The notes under the pieces are model-generated. The model was not told the DNA's origin, ran no database searches, and worked only from the letters and a program-made list of their open reading frames with translations. DNA of 64,000 nucleotides from Sarcocystis neurona (lineage: Eukaryota > Apicomplexa > Conoidasida > Eucoccidiorida > Sarcocystidae). The number at the start of each line of letters is the position of its first letter. Positions within the stretch are counted from its first letter, which is position 1. The position numbers and the translations under genes were made by a program. Of this stretch, positions 51,401 to 63,578 are shown in pieces. Location: contig KL647294.1 in assembly GCA_000727475.1 (NCBI GenBank), forward strand, positions 1,300,369-1,364,368. Direction: 5' to 3'.

Positions 51401-52573
51401 TTACTGCCTCACTTTCTTGCAGTTGCTGACGGTGACGCATGTCCGTGTGCTGGGTTTTGCTTTTTGTTTTAGTGTTTACGTGTGTGTAGCTTTGCGTGAG
51501 AATGAGCCTACTTCGTTGAATACCCCCAGACACACGCCTCCGCGTGTTCCTCACTTTTTGACATGTTTTCAGGTAGGCACAGCCACAACGGCCTTAGCTG
51601 CTCGCCAGCACAAAGTGCCCTTCTACGTCGCGTGCGAGGCTTGTAAATTCAGGAGGTCGCAAACGCTGCAGTCTCTGGATGCCACGCGCTCTTGTGATTC
51701 CTCTGTGGATCCCGAGACTGACTTCGTACGCGTACCCAAGCGAAAATCTTACTCTTTTTCTTGAACTTGCAGACGTGTCCTCCTGTATGTGGTGTTGTGT
51801 GCGACTGTGTGGCCCGGTCACGTGCACACGGAGACGTGTGTGTGGGTGAATATGTGTATTCGTCTACACGCGTGCGTCTAATGTACAACAAGGAGTAGCC
51901 GAATAGGAAACCTGTGGAGGACACGTCGAACGTGTGGAGGGCAAGGACCGTGTGTACGTGTGTGTACGTCTGGATTTGTGCGTAGGCGTTCTAGTGTACG
52001 TAAGGAGTCGTATACATGTATTACGTGTGTATGTATGCGTGGGTGGCTGTTCGAGAAAAGTCAGGAGAGGAAAAAGCAACAGAGAAATATCAGGAGCATG
52101 CAGGCCACTCATGTTAAACTTGTTGAGTCCTAGTCTTAACGCATGTTTGTCTCATCCACGCCGAGGCATACTGTACTCTACGCGGTGCCTGAAAGAGCAC
52201 GCTGTCTGAAGCGTTTCTTTGTCTTGCTCCGCAGTACCACTTCATTGCGTAGAAGCAGACAACGTCAATCGTTTCCGCGTTGTCATACTGCGACGTGTTC
52301 GATTCGAGATTGGTTGTCTTCTCACTGCGAAGAATGTTCCACATCATTGTGTCTGCGAATTGTCGGTATCCTTGAGTGTTCCAGTTAGGCTCGACAGCGT
52401 GTGCGTTGCTTCTCTTTTGTGTTTTCCAGATGTGGTCGAAGGTACCGCTGGATTACAGGAAACACCTCGACTATACGCGACCAGAACTGATATCTCTACT
52501 TTTCACGGACGTCGGCGTTTTTGCTCCCCGATATGTTACGTTCGAGATGTCGAAGCTTTTTGGCATTCCGTAA
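39419..52573 (+). CDS. EIF2B1: Translation initiation factor eIF2B subunit alpha, with Gln-rich N-terminal extension
   Basis: Regulatory alpha subunit of eIF2B, the eIF2 nucleotide-exchange factor. Exons inferred from homology and matching phases: 39419-40818, 42193-42313, 44692-44782, 47256-47418, 49029-49173, 51573-51725 (or -51731), 52430-52573. The core begins with VDCFWRCFSAEQANLAVAAI. Then come DDVLLYIHRIS, FAARIARSKQLIAD, VKDHMVVLTHGRSS and KRFSVIVTR, then GNIDFVIVGTEAVAGDGG, VGTATTALAARQHKVPFYVA and the C-terminus LDYTRPELISLLFTDVGVF ending FGIP. These follow human eIF2B-alpha (305 residues) through its whole length. GDGG, IGT-like VGT and the PFYV strand mark the alpha rather than beta or delta subunit. 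The DNA before the core, from the ATG at 39419, is one open Gln-rich frame built on a 27-bp repeat with an assembly gap. It includes CPYCA, a lone Cys pair. Introns are 1.4-2.4 kb and carry CTG tracts and TA repeats. The core is firm; the N-terminus is not. Confidence 0.88.
39490..40310. repeat. 27-bp minisatellite in the EIF2B-alpha N-terminal frame
   Basis: Tandem copies of GACGGCAGCAGCAAGTTGCA plus GCAGCAG, 27 bp, with G/A and T/C variants, on both sides of the gap. In the frame joined to EIF2B-alpha each unit reads as nine residues of the type GRQQQVAAA. The other + frames and one minus frame are open as well. Confidence 0.9.
39716..40098. other. Assembly gap (383 N)
   Basis: Unresolved bases placed within the 27-bp minisatellite, so the true length is probably not 383 bp and the reading frame across the gap is not assured. 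Repeat collapse is the likely cause. Confidence 0.98.
40960..41420. repeat. TA/TG/CT microsatellite in EIF2B-alpha intron 1
   Basis: Blocks of CTCTCTCTCTC, TATATATATATG and GTATATACG with little unique DNA, lying in the first inferred intron (40819-42192). Confidence 0.7.
42380..42690. repeat. TATG/TA microsatellite in EIF2B-alpha intron 2
   Basis: TATATATATGTATATATTATA followed by repeated GTATGTATGTATAT words, just downstream of the donor GTAAGT at 42314. The exon-like frame that follows (about 42693-42883) repeats the word GTTCTGCTGTACA seen in exon 42193-42313. Confidence 0.7.
43500..44680. repeat. CTG-rich tract in EIF2B-alpha intron 2
   Basis: Two blocks of CTGCTGCTGCTT-type repeats (43540-43660 and 44310-44680) separated by a TA microsatellite at 43870-44005. 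In translation they give poly-Leu or Cys-rich frames, but the exons on either side join in phase without them. The tract ends directly at the acceptor CTGCTCTGCAG of exon 44692-44782. Confidence 0.7.
45356..46085. repeat. Degenerate tandem repeats in EIF2B-alpha intron 3
   Basis: First, a roughly 65-bp unit (GACGACATNTNTGTCANNCTACATATATA) occurs three times between 45356 and 45500. Then a longer, more degenerate unit follows. Its recognisable part, CTTCTCCNT...CCATCTGCTTG, appears near 45545, 45671, 45777, 45890, 45958 and 46045, each accompanied by a TATATATA run. The spacing varies from about 70 to 125 bp. Confidence 0.65.
46318..46690. repeat. About 110-bp direct repeats in EIF2B-alpha intron 3
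   Basis: ACCGTTAGGCCGTCTGCTTC begins copies at 46320 and 46430, each continuing to a GCCTGCACAA-AGAGTAGCTGCTGCTG end. A third, 5'-truncated copy ends at about 46685. They supply the CTG tract leading towards the exon 47256-47418. Confidence 0.85.
47785..48060. repeat. TA/AG microsatellite with repeated GTAGCTTCGCATATA word
   Basis: Lies in EIF2B-alpha intron 4. The word GTAGCTTCGCATATATATA occurs twice (near 47890 and 48017), and an inverted relative (GAAGCTACGCGTATAC) follows at 48058. The intervening DNA is AGAGAGAGATAGGGAGACAG. Confidence 0.7.
49770..50040. repeat. TA/GATA microsatellite in EIF2B-alpha intron 5
   Basis: TATATATACATGTATATATG, CATATATATATATATG and GATAGATAGAGATAGATAGA runs. 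No exon signal is seen between the donor at 49174 and the acceptor at 51572. Confidence 0.7.
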
Positions 52574-55500
52574 TAGCTCCCCAGTGTAGCTGTTTACACG
52601 CCCGGAACACTTCGATTTGCAGCGTGTTTCAAAGTAACGTTGCAGAATGACGTTTATTTGTAAGGCTGCTGACGCGCCTACACAATCATAGAAGTGGCAA
52701 GGTAAAATATTTGGCGGATTCAGCCAGGACGTGTTTTGAACCAGGTGCCCGCGACTCATTCAAAAGATCACGTGTTTTTGAAGGAAAGAGACGAAAAAGG
52801 CACTTGCGGTTGGAAACTTACATTCACTTTTCGTAGCGCCAGGTTACCAGGCACGTGTCAAACCATTTAACAAGTAGGCATCTGCCCACGCTCGACAGTG
52901 AGATGCCCAGATTAAGTCACTAGAGAACACCACGTCTCACTGAGCTCCACTAGGTCTACTGTTCTTCAGGGGTTCTTTCTTCGTCCGAGGACGCTAACAC
53001 CGTCCACACATTTACTGGTCGATGGACTGCTTGTTCCTGACCTCAGCACAGTACTGTGTTTCCCTTGAGAGGAACCACAGGGATTGACGCGTTGCAGACG
53101 CTGCTTGTTCACTGCGAACTCGACGTAGGGCATTCACATAGACGCACGCAGCTATTTATGGCGCACGCGTGCGTGTCCCACTTTTGTGGTTGAATCCCGT
53201 GTTTAAAAAGTAGGTTTTCAAAAAGCAGAGCACGTGTCTGCCAACTAGGTAGCTATCAGAATCCTGGCTAACCGGGTGTAAAGTGTGGAAGTACAGCTTG
53301 CGAACAGTTCCCGAAAAGAATTGTATGCCGACCTACATGGAAGCCTTATCTCGGGATTAGGGCTTTCGTGAATATCATGAACATCATTTGGTTCACTATA
53401 GCTACGGAGGGTCGTGCAGCTACAAATGCTTCAGATCACGTGGTAAAACCCTCCGTACAAGCCAGGCTCCAAGCGAAGTTTACCTTGGAAGCTGGACAAC
53501 GGTTTTCACGGAAGCGTCCAATGCATGCCCTCTGGACTGGCATGTTTATAGCTTCGGTGGTAGTGGCCGTCGTTGATTTTAACGGAGTGTCCACGTCCAA
53601 ACTTGGATAAAAGATCTCCACACTTTACCTGTGCATCGACGGTAAACGGGCACAACACCCAGAAGCACTCTGCCGAGCATGCCGACGAGCAAGTGTAGTA
53701 AATCAGGCGCTCACAGTTCCGCGCCACTGCAGTATACGCTCGAGTGCATGTTGTCATACGCCCAGTTGAAGTCGGTCAGGAAACTTGTAAAGATACCGTT
53801 TTCCTTCTTTCAAACCTCCTCCTTCACGAGAGTCATACACATGTATATGCGGATTACTACAAGAGACTGCAAACTTACACTGGAGACACGTTCAGCTGGC
53901 GGTTTCCGTGAAAGAATGGTGTCGCAGAAGTTGAGAAGTGTCCCAACCACGACGCTGACCAGGGCGAACGCCCTCGTTGGCGTAACGACGTGCCTGGTAT
54001 ACTAGCATGTTGGGGGGGCGGGAAGCTGTTTTTTTCACGGAGCACATCTGTGTGCGCCACCTGGGCGTCACCTGGGCTGTCAACCCACAGTCACGCACGT
54101 GCTCAGAAATCTGTAGAGTCAATGTATCAGCGCCTACTTCCCACTGCTTCTTGCGGGGTGCAAGGTACCGGGGGGCGTAAGCATTTACAAACCAAGGTGG
54201 TGCTCAACAGTCAAGGTGGTTTCACGCGACTATATTATGAATGTATGCTCTGTTCCTGCTGTCACCACTACTTGGAGCAGAAACGCGTAACGCCAAAATG
54301 TGCACCGGCACGGTCGTGCCTTTCTTCAACATTCAACTTGTTCAGTTAACAGTACGATACGACGGCCGAGCGCAACACAATGTGGTGTCAAGATGGTGCA
54401 GGCGGATGGCTGCGCTAAGCTGTGCGAAAGGGCTGCTCAACAACAGGTAATCTGGCGCCTGAGTAGTACAGACGAAAGCCAATATATCCGTGTCTAATAA
54501 TAGTGTATACGTACAAAGCCGTAATGTTGCACTTGGCGTGTCGCTGCGCAGTAGCCTATATCCCCTTCCACCCTAACGTGCCACTCATAGCACAACATTC
54601 AACATCGGCTTCTTCAACTCTACGAGAAACAGGCGCATTAGGCAGAGTTTCTTTGATGTTCGTAGTAGTTCCTGTTGTTGTGGTACCCCCCGCTTTCTTC
54701 TGAACTTGCACCATACGCCCATTTACCACGGCAGTAGCACAGGGCTGGTGCGTCTTCAATGCCCTGAAGTAGGATCTGAGAATCGGAGCAGGTTCACACG
54801 GAATGCACCAGCAAGCTTCGTCCTCGTGGAAAGTGGTGTCAGAAATCTGCAGAGCTGGTAAACGGGTAGAATCCGTTAAGTACGAGTGAGTAGGACGGCA
54901 GGCCCTATTTAGCAACGAACGAAACGCACTTTGCCTGGCTACACGCTCTGTACCACTGTTAAAGCGGTCATACGTCTTAAAGCTGAGCTCTTGTCGCGCT
55001 TTGAATAGTACTTGATAGCAAACCTGCCTGAATGTGTGTCTGGATGCACTTGTACGATCCCATGACACTAGTGGACTTTGACCGCGAGCACTTCCTTGCA
55101 CTCGATAGAAGACAAAGAACTCGAGATAATAAGCATGCACAAATAGAGAAATACGGGGGCTCTAGGGTGAAACCTGTGCAATCGCACAAACAGCAGAGAT
55201 TGTCAGAGCACCGCAGGCATATCGAAAAGGCGTCGTTTATATCTTCTCCAGAAACGAGAACCATACGGGAAACATACACGTCCAGTGGGAGCTCGTATCT
55301 GCAGACGCGTAACGAGCTTTGCGAACCGCACACGACAGAGTCCCAGTTCACAGACTACCTTAGACTTGCAGAGAGAACACTACCTGCAGATCATGCACGG
55401 CGTTACAAAAACGAAGTCACCATATACGCACGTTAGATGAAGTAATAGGATGTCGTCCCCGTCGGTCAGAATGGTTCTTCACGTATAATCCGTTCCTACA

Positions 55501-55758
55501 GTAGCTGAACGGTACTGCGGCTGCAGGCACGCAATCACGAAAGCACAACTACCCCCATAGGTGAAGACGCGCATAATCACGCAAATGCCAAAAGAGTGAG
55601 TGAATATATTGCGGCTTCTTTAAAGAGAGCGAATAGTGTCCCCGCCTTTAAGAACAAGTGCCTTTCTCCCTGTCAACACCCCCCGAAAAATGCTGTGACT
55701 TCTTTCACTCTTTCAAGCCTTCTGGTTTCACTGGGAATCCGCACAGCCTTAATAAAAG
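52574..55758. other. Convergent intergenic region
   Basis: Lies between the stop of EIF2B-alpha (+) and the stop of PTH2 (-), so it holds both 3' ends. Short frames are present. One at 53377-53610 (+) has a hydrophobic stretch (GMFIASVVVAVVDF). One at 54556-55140 (-) has a Cys-rich segment followed by a Thr-rich TTTTGTTT. Neither could be assigned; both start without good ATG context or alternatives, and may be chance. Confidence 0.5.
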
Positions 55759-58700
55759 CTATAGCAATTTCAAGTGACCGGTGATAGCGTCAACAGCGTC
55801 GCCGGCAGCTGCAGCAGAACAGGGAACACAGCAGTGTTGAAGACGTCGTAAAAAGCCGATACCATGGCTAGTACTCAAAATGCAACGGATGTGCGAAGAA
55901 AAGCTGGCGCAAGTATTTCATAAATCCTCCCGTACACGAGAAAACAGAGTTACCCGAACTGTCACTTCTTTGAAGGTGGCCTACAGCGGTGAAGCCACAA
56001 GCTTCTTCCGCGTATGTACACATACACTGAAGAGCAACAAACGGACAGTAGATAAGAATTTCTTCACTCGCAGCAACGGTTACAAAAAAAGGTGTCCCTA
56101 TACCGTGCAGCAATGACAACAGCGACTCCTCTTGTGAGACAAATGGGTTTCTACATGCACAAGTAAACTTTTTTTCTTTGGTCTACACGCCTCTGTGAAA
56201 GTGGACAGGTGTGGCACACAGCTGATCCACCGCATTACAAGCAGCAGTGGACTCCAGGCGCTGTACCGTCAATGCAGCCCTGAACGAGGCTGCCGGTGCC
56301 GCGACACAAGCAGGGTCCTGACTGATAAGTCTACGCCACTCGCCGCTAAAAATACAAACTCTACAACCCGTAAAAGCAGGACCGCAGATCACACACAAGC
56401 GTCCTGTGAAGCAAGCTTCGCTGCAGAAGAACACGGTGCACACGTCAGCACCAACTACATTCCTGCCACCGACCAGCGCCGTCATCAAGAGTCAAAAGAC
56501 GGATCCTTTATCCTTTCTCACCCTATCCACCCGGTGGACACTAGCGTTTCGTCGACCACACTGCAGACGTGCACCGCGCAGACACGGAATCGGAAGCCGC
56601 GAGACGGCCGTTTTCGTCGGCAAGCGGGGCGTGGAAACAGAGACCGGACGTGTGTACGGATCAGAATTATCAACTACGCCGTGTAACGGCTTTGCGACCC
56701 GTACGAAGTCAACAACCTCAAAACTACAGATTTCCGGTCACTACAGCACTTCAGCGTCAGCACTACCTTCTAACGTCTTGAGTGACTCGGGAACGGCTCC
56801 ACACACGAGCGTCGTACACGCGGCTTGTCTCCTCCCTGAGCACCACGTTTCTGTTTTCTCGAGCTTTACGCCGCTACGCCGTCACTGTTCCATTGTCGCA
56901 AGTAGCAGGGGAAGCATACATCATACTACCCAGATATGCGACTTACCGGGGCCGACTGCGAGAACTGTTACGGTGCCGCTTGGAACCTGTGTCCTGCCCT
57001 TTTAACAGAGAGGGCCACAAAGACGCAACACACGTGCCGTACGACTCACTGTTACACACGTGCAGCTTACCAGCTCTGAGGCAACGATAAAATTGGATAT
57101 CGCCGCTGCTGGTCCATAACAACACTTTATACTCATAAAACAAACAGTTGCAACACCGGCAATGTTGCATGGCATGAGATGGGATGCAAACCCAGTAACA
57201 GCAACGGCGGACAGGCCGGTGTCCCCCGGACATGTGCAGCGAGGCAAGAACGTCGTAAATAGAAGACAGATGTCTTAGTGCGACTCAAAAATGTTGCTTC
57301 TCTCAGGTGTCGCACACGGCTTTCGAGTGGCCGCCTGCAGTAGCAGCACTGCGTCCGACAGTATACCATCACTGCTAGAACCTACACCGGCGGAAAAGTT
57401 GCGTCTCACAGCTGCCACCCAGTCGTCTGGAGGGGTGTACGTATCTCACCGTGGAGAAGACAGACGAGTGCTGAAACGACACGTAGCCAGACACACGGCG
57501 GGTAGCACCGCAAAACTTGACGTGCTAGGAAAGGCTGAGCTGGCGATCGTGCAAGGTAGTGGAGAGTGGCTGGTAAAAAGTGTCAGGAGAGAGACGAGGC
57601 AGAAGAGGCGGAAACGGAAAAGCAACTCTGTGTGCAAAGCGTGCGTCAGTTCACATGTCCGGAACACACACTAGGTGACAGCATCCCCTAGGTCTCGCAA
57701 ATACACTTTGGAGCAAGCTCCTGCGGCAGCACTCCCTTAGAGTATGATCGATATGATCGTCATCCACCGGACCCCTGCCTACAGTAGACCGACGTATACT
57801 CGGTAACGAGGCAGCCAGCAACTTTTTCAAAAGACTCCACATATGAGACGAGTGGTAGCACCAAAAATGACAACAGAACCGACCGAATGCATTCGACCAT
57901 ATGAAACCTGAGGCAGTCCTCAACCGCCACAGCAGTTGCGGCCACCCAATCGGCAGAACAACACCTTGCACAGCCTAGACATCCAGACCTACCGCGTCCT
58001 GTACAGCATATGCGTTAACGCCTTTCTTGTGCGCCTCCCATTCCAGCTGCTCAAGCTCCGCTTCGTCCTACACGAGCCCAGCAAAATGTCAACAGTGGCA
58101 GCCCAGAAGGAAAACTGATACGAGGATACTTGCTTGGGACGAACAGGAAAACGAGGAAAACCCCCTGCCACGTAGAAGGGGACTGCGTGGCGGCCCCGAG
58201 TGAAAAATCGGAAACTAAGCTACGTCGCTCGTCGAAGCGCCCACATAAGACCGCGATCACGCGTTCAACCGCGGAACAGCAGCGCTCAAGTTCGTTCTTC
58301 TGAAGGCTGACGTACTTCGATGCCCCGTAGCGATAGGCACCCTCTTCATGGACTGCTTTCCGCCGTGAACAAACATGCGCTGCCTGCCCGAACTCTTGTG
58401 TCCTACACGCTACCCAGCTGCACGAAGGTGGCTTGTAAGCTGCGTTGCAGGCACTGAACTGGAGCATATAATACTACAGTGTGTTCCTACGTCCCATACA
58501 AAAATATACACACATGTATGTGTATACATACCGAGCGTGTGTCGGGATATCTCTGTGTGTGTGTGTGTCGGTGTCTGTGTCCGCATGTGTAAGATATTCA
58601 CATTGCTCTTAAGTAGCAAGTACGAAGGACTTCTGCAGACTGTTCACAAAAAGGGGGTGCTGCACGATATGCAGCAAGACGCGGTAACCCAGGTAACTGG

Positions 58701-60592
58701 CACACACATACGCAAAACACCAGGTGCGCAAGATGGCGACGCAAAAACTGAAAGAAAAGACGAACGTTCGTGCCGTGCAGCGCTGCAGAAACACGACTGT
58801 GTGTCTGCGTGACCTTCCTCCCACCTTGCGTATACGTCAACAAGTAAGTTAGCTAGATCTGTAGCGCTCCAGCGCTAGCCACTGTCACTACTTCTCCAAG
58901 CTCGGCGCACACGACAACGCGCTTTGACCCCAGAACACTCTCACATATACCGACATGCGCGTACGTATGTGCATCTACCCTCCTCACTTTGACGACGAAG
59001 TGACAAGAATAGCACGCGTCCACATCCCTCCCTTTGAAAAAAATAATGCGCCATCCCACACGTTTACACAGAAACCTCGTGAGCGCTATATGTCCAGAAC
59101 GTCGACCGAGCTACACGACCGCTTGTTGCCAATCAAGTGTCTTGACCTGTGTCTCAGCACGGTTGGTCCCAGCGCGCGTGCTGTCAAGCGAGATTCAAGA
59201 ATTCATGCGTGAGCAGGACCGCTGCGTACCTTCACCTTGACAGCGATTTTCTTCTGGCCGCTGGCCGCCCATAGCTTCAGGCACTCTGGGGGGCACCGTC
59301 TCTGTGCACGCAGATAGGCGCCAAGCGTCGCGTGGCCACACTGGGCAGCTATTTTGCCCTTGCCCATTCTGAGGTCTGCACAAGCGCAGAAAAATCAGAC
59401 GGTTGTAGCGACCAGACGCAAAAACGTTCAAGAAACCAGCAGCGGCGACGACTGCCGCGTTGTAATACCAAGCGAAAGTATCTTCTCCTCCCACCACAGG
59501 AAGACCCTTCGAACTGACGTTCTCACGCAGCTTCGGCCCTCACGTATATCAAGTCGCCCACACACAACCGTAGCTACTCTTTTCCGCAGTGGTGCACGGA
59601 GCAGAGACGGCCTTTGAGGATAACACAAATCCATGTGTGTACCGGTGACCTCTTGAGTCTCATGCACCGCATGCACATCTGCCGGGTCAACAGCGATACG
59701 CACGTTACTGCTACTACCCACACGACAGTCGTAGCAAGACTAACCAGAAAAAGTACTCGTACAACCCGGGATCGGCACACAACCATACGTACTCGTAAAT
59801 ATCAAATCGACCATAAGGACACTTCATAGTCAAGGTGGGTCATTCAGACGGAACGCAGGTGCCTGCCGTAAACGTCCTTGCATACACGTACACACATCTA
59901 AACGCAAACACATATACAACTTATATATATATATGTATATATATACACACATAGACTGTTCACGTGTGTACATGACGTACGGAGGTGGACACGCAAGATA
60001 CAGATACACATGTATGTACATATGTCTACATATATATATATATGCATATATTTACATATACAGCTCACGCGTGTACATGACGTACGGAGGTGACCATGCA
60101 AGACATACACATGTATGTATGCTGCATGGCCATCTCCGTGGGTCAAAGACGTAGACTATACGTATAAACATATACACCCATGTACATCTGTCTCCTCCTC
60201 TGTCTGTCGCTCTCTCTCTCTCGACAGACATATGTATGCTCACTGCTACGTCTCTTACCCTGGCGGACGCAAAGCACCATTTTGTAGTCGGCACCAGCAG
60301 ACAACGCATGCCCCTCTGCCTCATCGTCGGTCTCACTGCCCTCAGAAGAAGTGTCTTCGGCTGCTCCCAGTACTTTCCACTGAGCGGAGCTCCGCTGGCG
60401 CTGCTGCAGTTTCCAGAGGGGAAACCGGAGACGACTGCACGACGATAAACACTGGAGCAGCACGCTGGTGGCTCGCCTGCGTCGAAGCAGCAGCCAGCAG
60501 CAACAGATGCCTGCAGCAGCACCGAGCCATAGTAAATCCGTCGCGCTCCGCTGCTCGGATCGCTCTGCAGCAACAGGTCCAGCAAGAAGACA
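55759..60592 (-). CDS. PTH2: Peptidyl-tRNA hydrolase 2, five recognisable exons
   Basis: Pth2-type hydrolase (EC 3.1.1.29), which cleaves peptidyl-tRNA released from stalled ribosomes. Minus-strand exons: about 60592-60259, 59375-59230, 58067-57993, 56998-56947 and 55808-55759. All four junctions keep phase. Exon 1 has a hydrophobic segment ([17 protein letters not shown]) followed by RRRR, then an acidic linker ([13 protein letters not shown]) and YKMVLCVRQ. Exon 2 gives [20 protein letters not shown], the family's KxGKxAAQxxHA signature. Exon 3 ends VNAYAVQDA, joined to [17 protein letters not shown] and then [15 protein letters not shown] and stop. Human PTRH2 has the same order, including the N-terminal membrane anchor, so an outer mitochondrial membrane or ER anchor is likely by analogy. 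No in-frame ATG is visible in exon 1 (a TAG lies just above 60592), so a further 5' exon must hold the start; it could not be fixed. An open frame at 57291-57674 on the other strand lies in intron 3 and is probably chance. Confidence 0.92.
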
Positions 60593-60779
60593 CTAGTCAC
60601 CCGTCAGCCGAGCAATAAGGAACGACAGCGCAAGACACGTAGCGACGAGAAAGCGCAACGTTTCCTTCAGTCAGACATCCACAGCAAGAGAGCAACAGGA
60701 GGAGGAGGACCAGGAGACGCAGGAAAAAAACGAAACTGAAAGGCACGTCACCGCGATTATAGATCCACATAGTATACAT

Positions 60780-61180
60780 ATATATTCAGGCACATCGTCG
60801 ACGGTATAGATCCATACAGTGTACCCATACATAGACACATATTTATAGAGATAGAGCGAGACGGAGCAAGGGAGTGAGCAGGTGAGAGGGAGAGCCACTC
60901 GGAGGTAGAGGCACAGTTCATACCACAGTCACGTACACACGTGTGTTGCGGGAAGCAGCAGAATAGGGGACAGCAGAAGAAAGTCAAGAAGTAAGGCGGG
61001 AAGGCAAGAAAGGAGAATCGAGAGAAATGGTAGAGGAAAGAGGAAGAGACAAGGAAGATTCGACCACGACAGAAGAAGATGGCGGAGGAGAACAAAAGGA
61101 AAAACAGAAGAGCAAGAGAAATGCAGCGTCCACGCACATGTACTACGACACAATGGCTCCTTGAGGCATTCTATCACCAC
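60780..61180 (-). promoter_or_regulatory. Pyrimidine-rich probable promoter/leader of PTH2
   Basis: Read on the minus strand this stretch is rich in CTTCTT, CTCTTTCCTC and CCTTTC, as in the DNA before ORC4. The missing first exon of PTH2 probably lies between here and 60592. A TA microsatellite occupies 60770-60850. Confidence 0.35.
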
Positions 61181-61830
61181 AGCAGGCGCCGTGATAACGG
61201 AATTCTGATATCTACAGAGAGCACACTACTGGTCTCCTTCTCGCTCGTCCAACGCACAGAAGGCTGCTCTATTCTTTTTCATTGCTTCCTCGATGCTTGT
61301 TTGTCTTTCCTGTTGCCAGGACTAACGAGAAGCCTACGAAATACAAGCAACTCCCGGCGCAAATGCTCCAGACGAACAGGGGGATTCCGCTAAAGACGTG
61401 CTAAGCAGCTCGAGAATCCACGAGACGACAGAACCAGCAACAGAGACGTACGCGAGAAGCCAAGGCAGGGGCCCGCCGAGAACTAGAAAAAGTAAAGATT
61501 TGTTTCGAAGCCAGTGAGACAGATGGAAGAAGGTGTAACACCACGAGGAAAGAAAGCAACGACTAAAAAACACATGAACGAAGGCCGCGGAACAGAGAAA
61601 ATGAACAGACGCAGAGTTGAGCAAAATCAGCGCATCCGCGACTGTGGGTGGAGGAGGATGCTCAACTCTGTGCACGGGCAGGGGAGGATTACGAGCAGCA
61701 GAGCGCGGTCTAGACGAGCGGATTTTTGCTTTTGAAGCCAGCAGACGACTTCTCTCTCAAAACGGAAGCACCCGTCGACGAACACTACTTACACAATTCT
61801 TACACAATCCGTGTTTATTCAGAAATTCCT

Positions 61831-62283
61831 TTACAAAAGATGGGAAGATTCCCACACTGCCACCCAAAACCTGTGGCTGCGATTCAAGCAGATGGCGATA
61901 AGACTGAACAAGGTGCTTCCTTCCTGCGTCTCCCCCTGCGCGTCTCCCGTCCCAGTGGCGCATATAAACTGCTGTAAGTAAAATGTGGAAGCAGCGCGTG
62001 TCCTCGTGACACGCGTGAATCTTGCGCGACGCATGAACGTGTTCTTTCTACGGCCTACGGATATCGCCACAGGCAAGCCTGTGTCACACGAGTTGTCTTC
62101 GTACACGAAGAAAGGAGCATTGCACGCGTGTTCCACAAATACCTGCACGTGCGCGAAGACGTGCACCCGCAACTCGAGAGTATCTATTCCTGTGAAGGGC
62201 AGAAACGAATAAAGTGGAATTTCCACACGGGTGGGTGAGCGCGTCGAGCCGTCTGACGCAGCGACCGCCGCTATCTGCAGCAA
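61831..62283 (-). other. Open frame of uncertain strand and status
   Basis: A 150-codon minus-strand frame of ordinary composition (for example PLYSFLPFTGIDTLELRVHV and FVYEDNSCDTGLPVAIS) outside the triplet tracts. The + strand frames 61726-61977 and 61985-62212 over the same DNA look equally protein-like, the first with YTIRVYSEIPLQKMGRFPH. No family was recognised in either direction. At most one strand is likely real, and perhaps neither. Confidence 0.2.
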
Positions 62284-63578
62284 CGTATTTGGCGTGCACC
62301 TTCAGGCACAGAGAGGCAGGACACACAGAGACACTCGTACGTCTTCTGACATGCCTGAAGCCGCCTCAGGGTCCGACAGCTCGGGGGGAGTTGGGTGAAC
62401 AGGGAAGGCCGACGCGAGGACTAATTTAAATGTGCCCACGCAGGAGAAAAATGTCAATCGTCAGGACATAAACGTCTACATATCAATAACCGCCTACGTA
62501 GGATTTGACTACTGCAAGCTCCCGTGAACGCAGTGAAAAAAGTGGAGTGGTAGACGGCATCTTGTGACCCGTCTCGGCAGTGTCGACGCTGAAGTTCCAC
62601 AAGTCCTGCTACAGAGAGACAGAGAGAGAAAAACAGCAGAGAGACGTGCTTTTTACAAACACGAGTCAAAGTCCCTGGTCAAGCTTGGAATCCTTGAACA
62701 GGAGGGGAAGCCAGGCACGCAGTCTGTGCGTTTGTAGATATAACGAGAAACAGAGAGGAAGAGACATAATCGAGTCACGAGAAAACTGCGTGCACGTAGA
62801 GCCGTGTGGCCGTCAAAGAAACCGAAGGCACACGCAAAAAACTAGCAGAGTTTTACGAGACGTGAACATGCGTGCCCATACACACTGCTCCTCCAGATGT
62901 ACACGTAGGTACATATGTACATATGTATATAGAGAGAGCGACGGAGACATACATATACGTATGTACATATGTGTGTTAATGTAGCCTATTTACTGTGGCA
63001 AAAGAACTCGCTAGCAGCTGTATTGTCTGTAGCCGGTTTTACAGTGAAGTACCCGATTTACATATGTACTTCGCAACTGCACGCGGGGAGAATAGAAAAA
63101 TTGCATCTCTGTGTAGTTTGTGAGGTGGCGGGACTAGTAAAGTATCGATGAACCACCAGATGTAGGGGGAACCCCGACGGAAGCACCAGGTAGGACTGGC
63201 GTGCAACTACGACTTCTCCTGAAAGGCGCTTCTACACTCTCATAGAAGAGTTATGCGTACACATTCCACAGACACACATGCACGTGTACTAGTACTCCTA
63301 CGTGTGTACTTGCGCGTACGCCCAAGGTCTATGCACACGCAAAAAGACAGCCAGAGAGAAAGAGACGGGCATCCAGAGTTACGGTCGGCCCTCAGAGTTC
63401 GTCCCGTCTCACGTGGGACGGAGTGTAGAAAGAAGAAACACGGAGAAGCATGTTTCTCTTAATGTAGAGCGGGAGAGAGACGTGCGCGCGTAAACAGCCT
63501 TCTGCAGGGGAAAACAGACGGAATGGAACAAGACGTGGGACCTGTGTTGTACCTGGGGCAGTTGAAGCATCCGGGCGA
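62284..63578. other. Region without a recognisable gene
   Basis: Unique DNA with a short TACATATGTACATATG microsatellite near 62900-62970 and only short frames. Nothing could be assigned. Confidence 0.45.

Noticed and set aside
57291..57674. 127-codon + strand frame with ATG and leader-like start
   Set aside because: It lies in PTH2 intron 3 on the opposite strand, with a short weak leader, a Lys/Arg-rich tail and no domain. It could be real only with transcript support.
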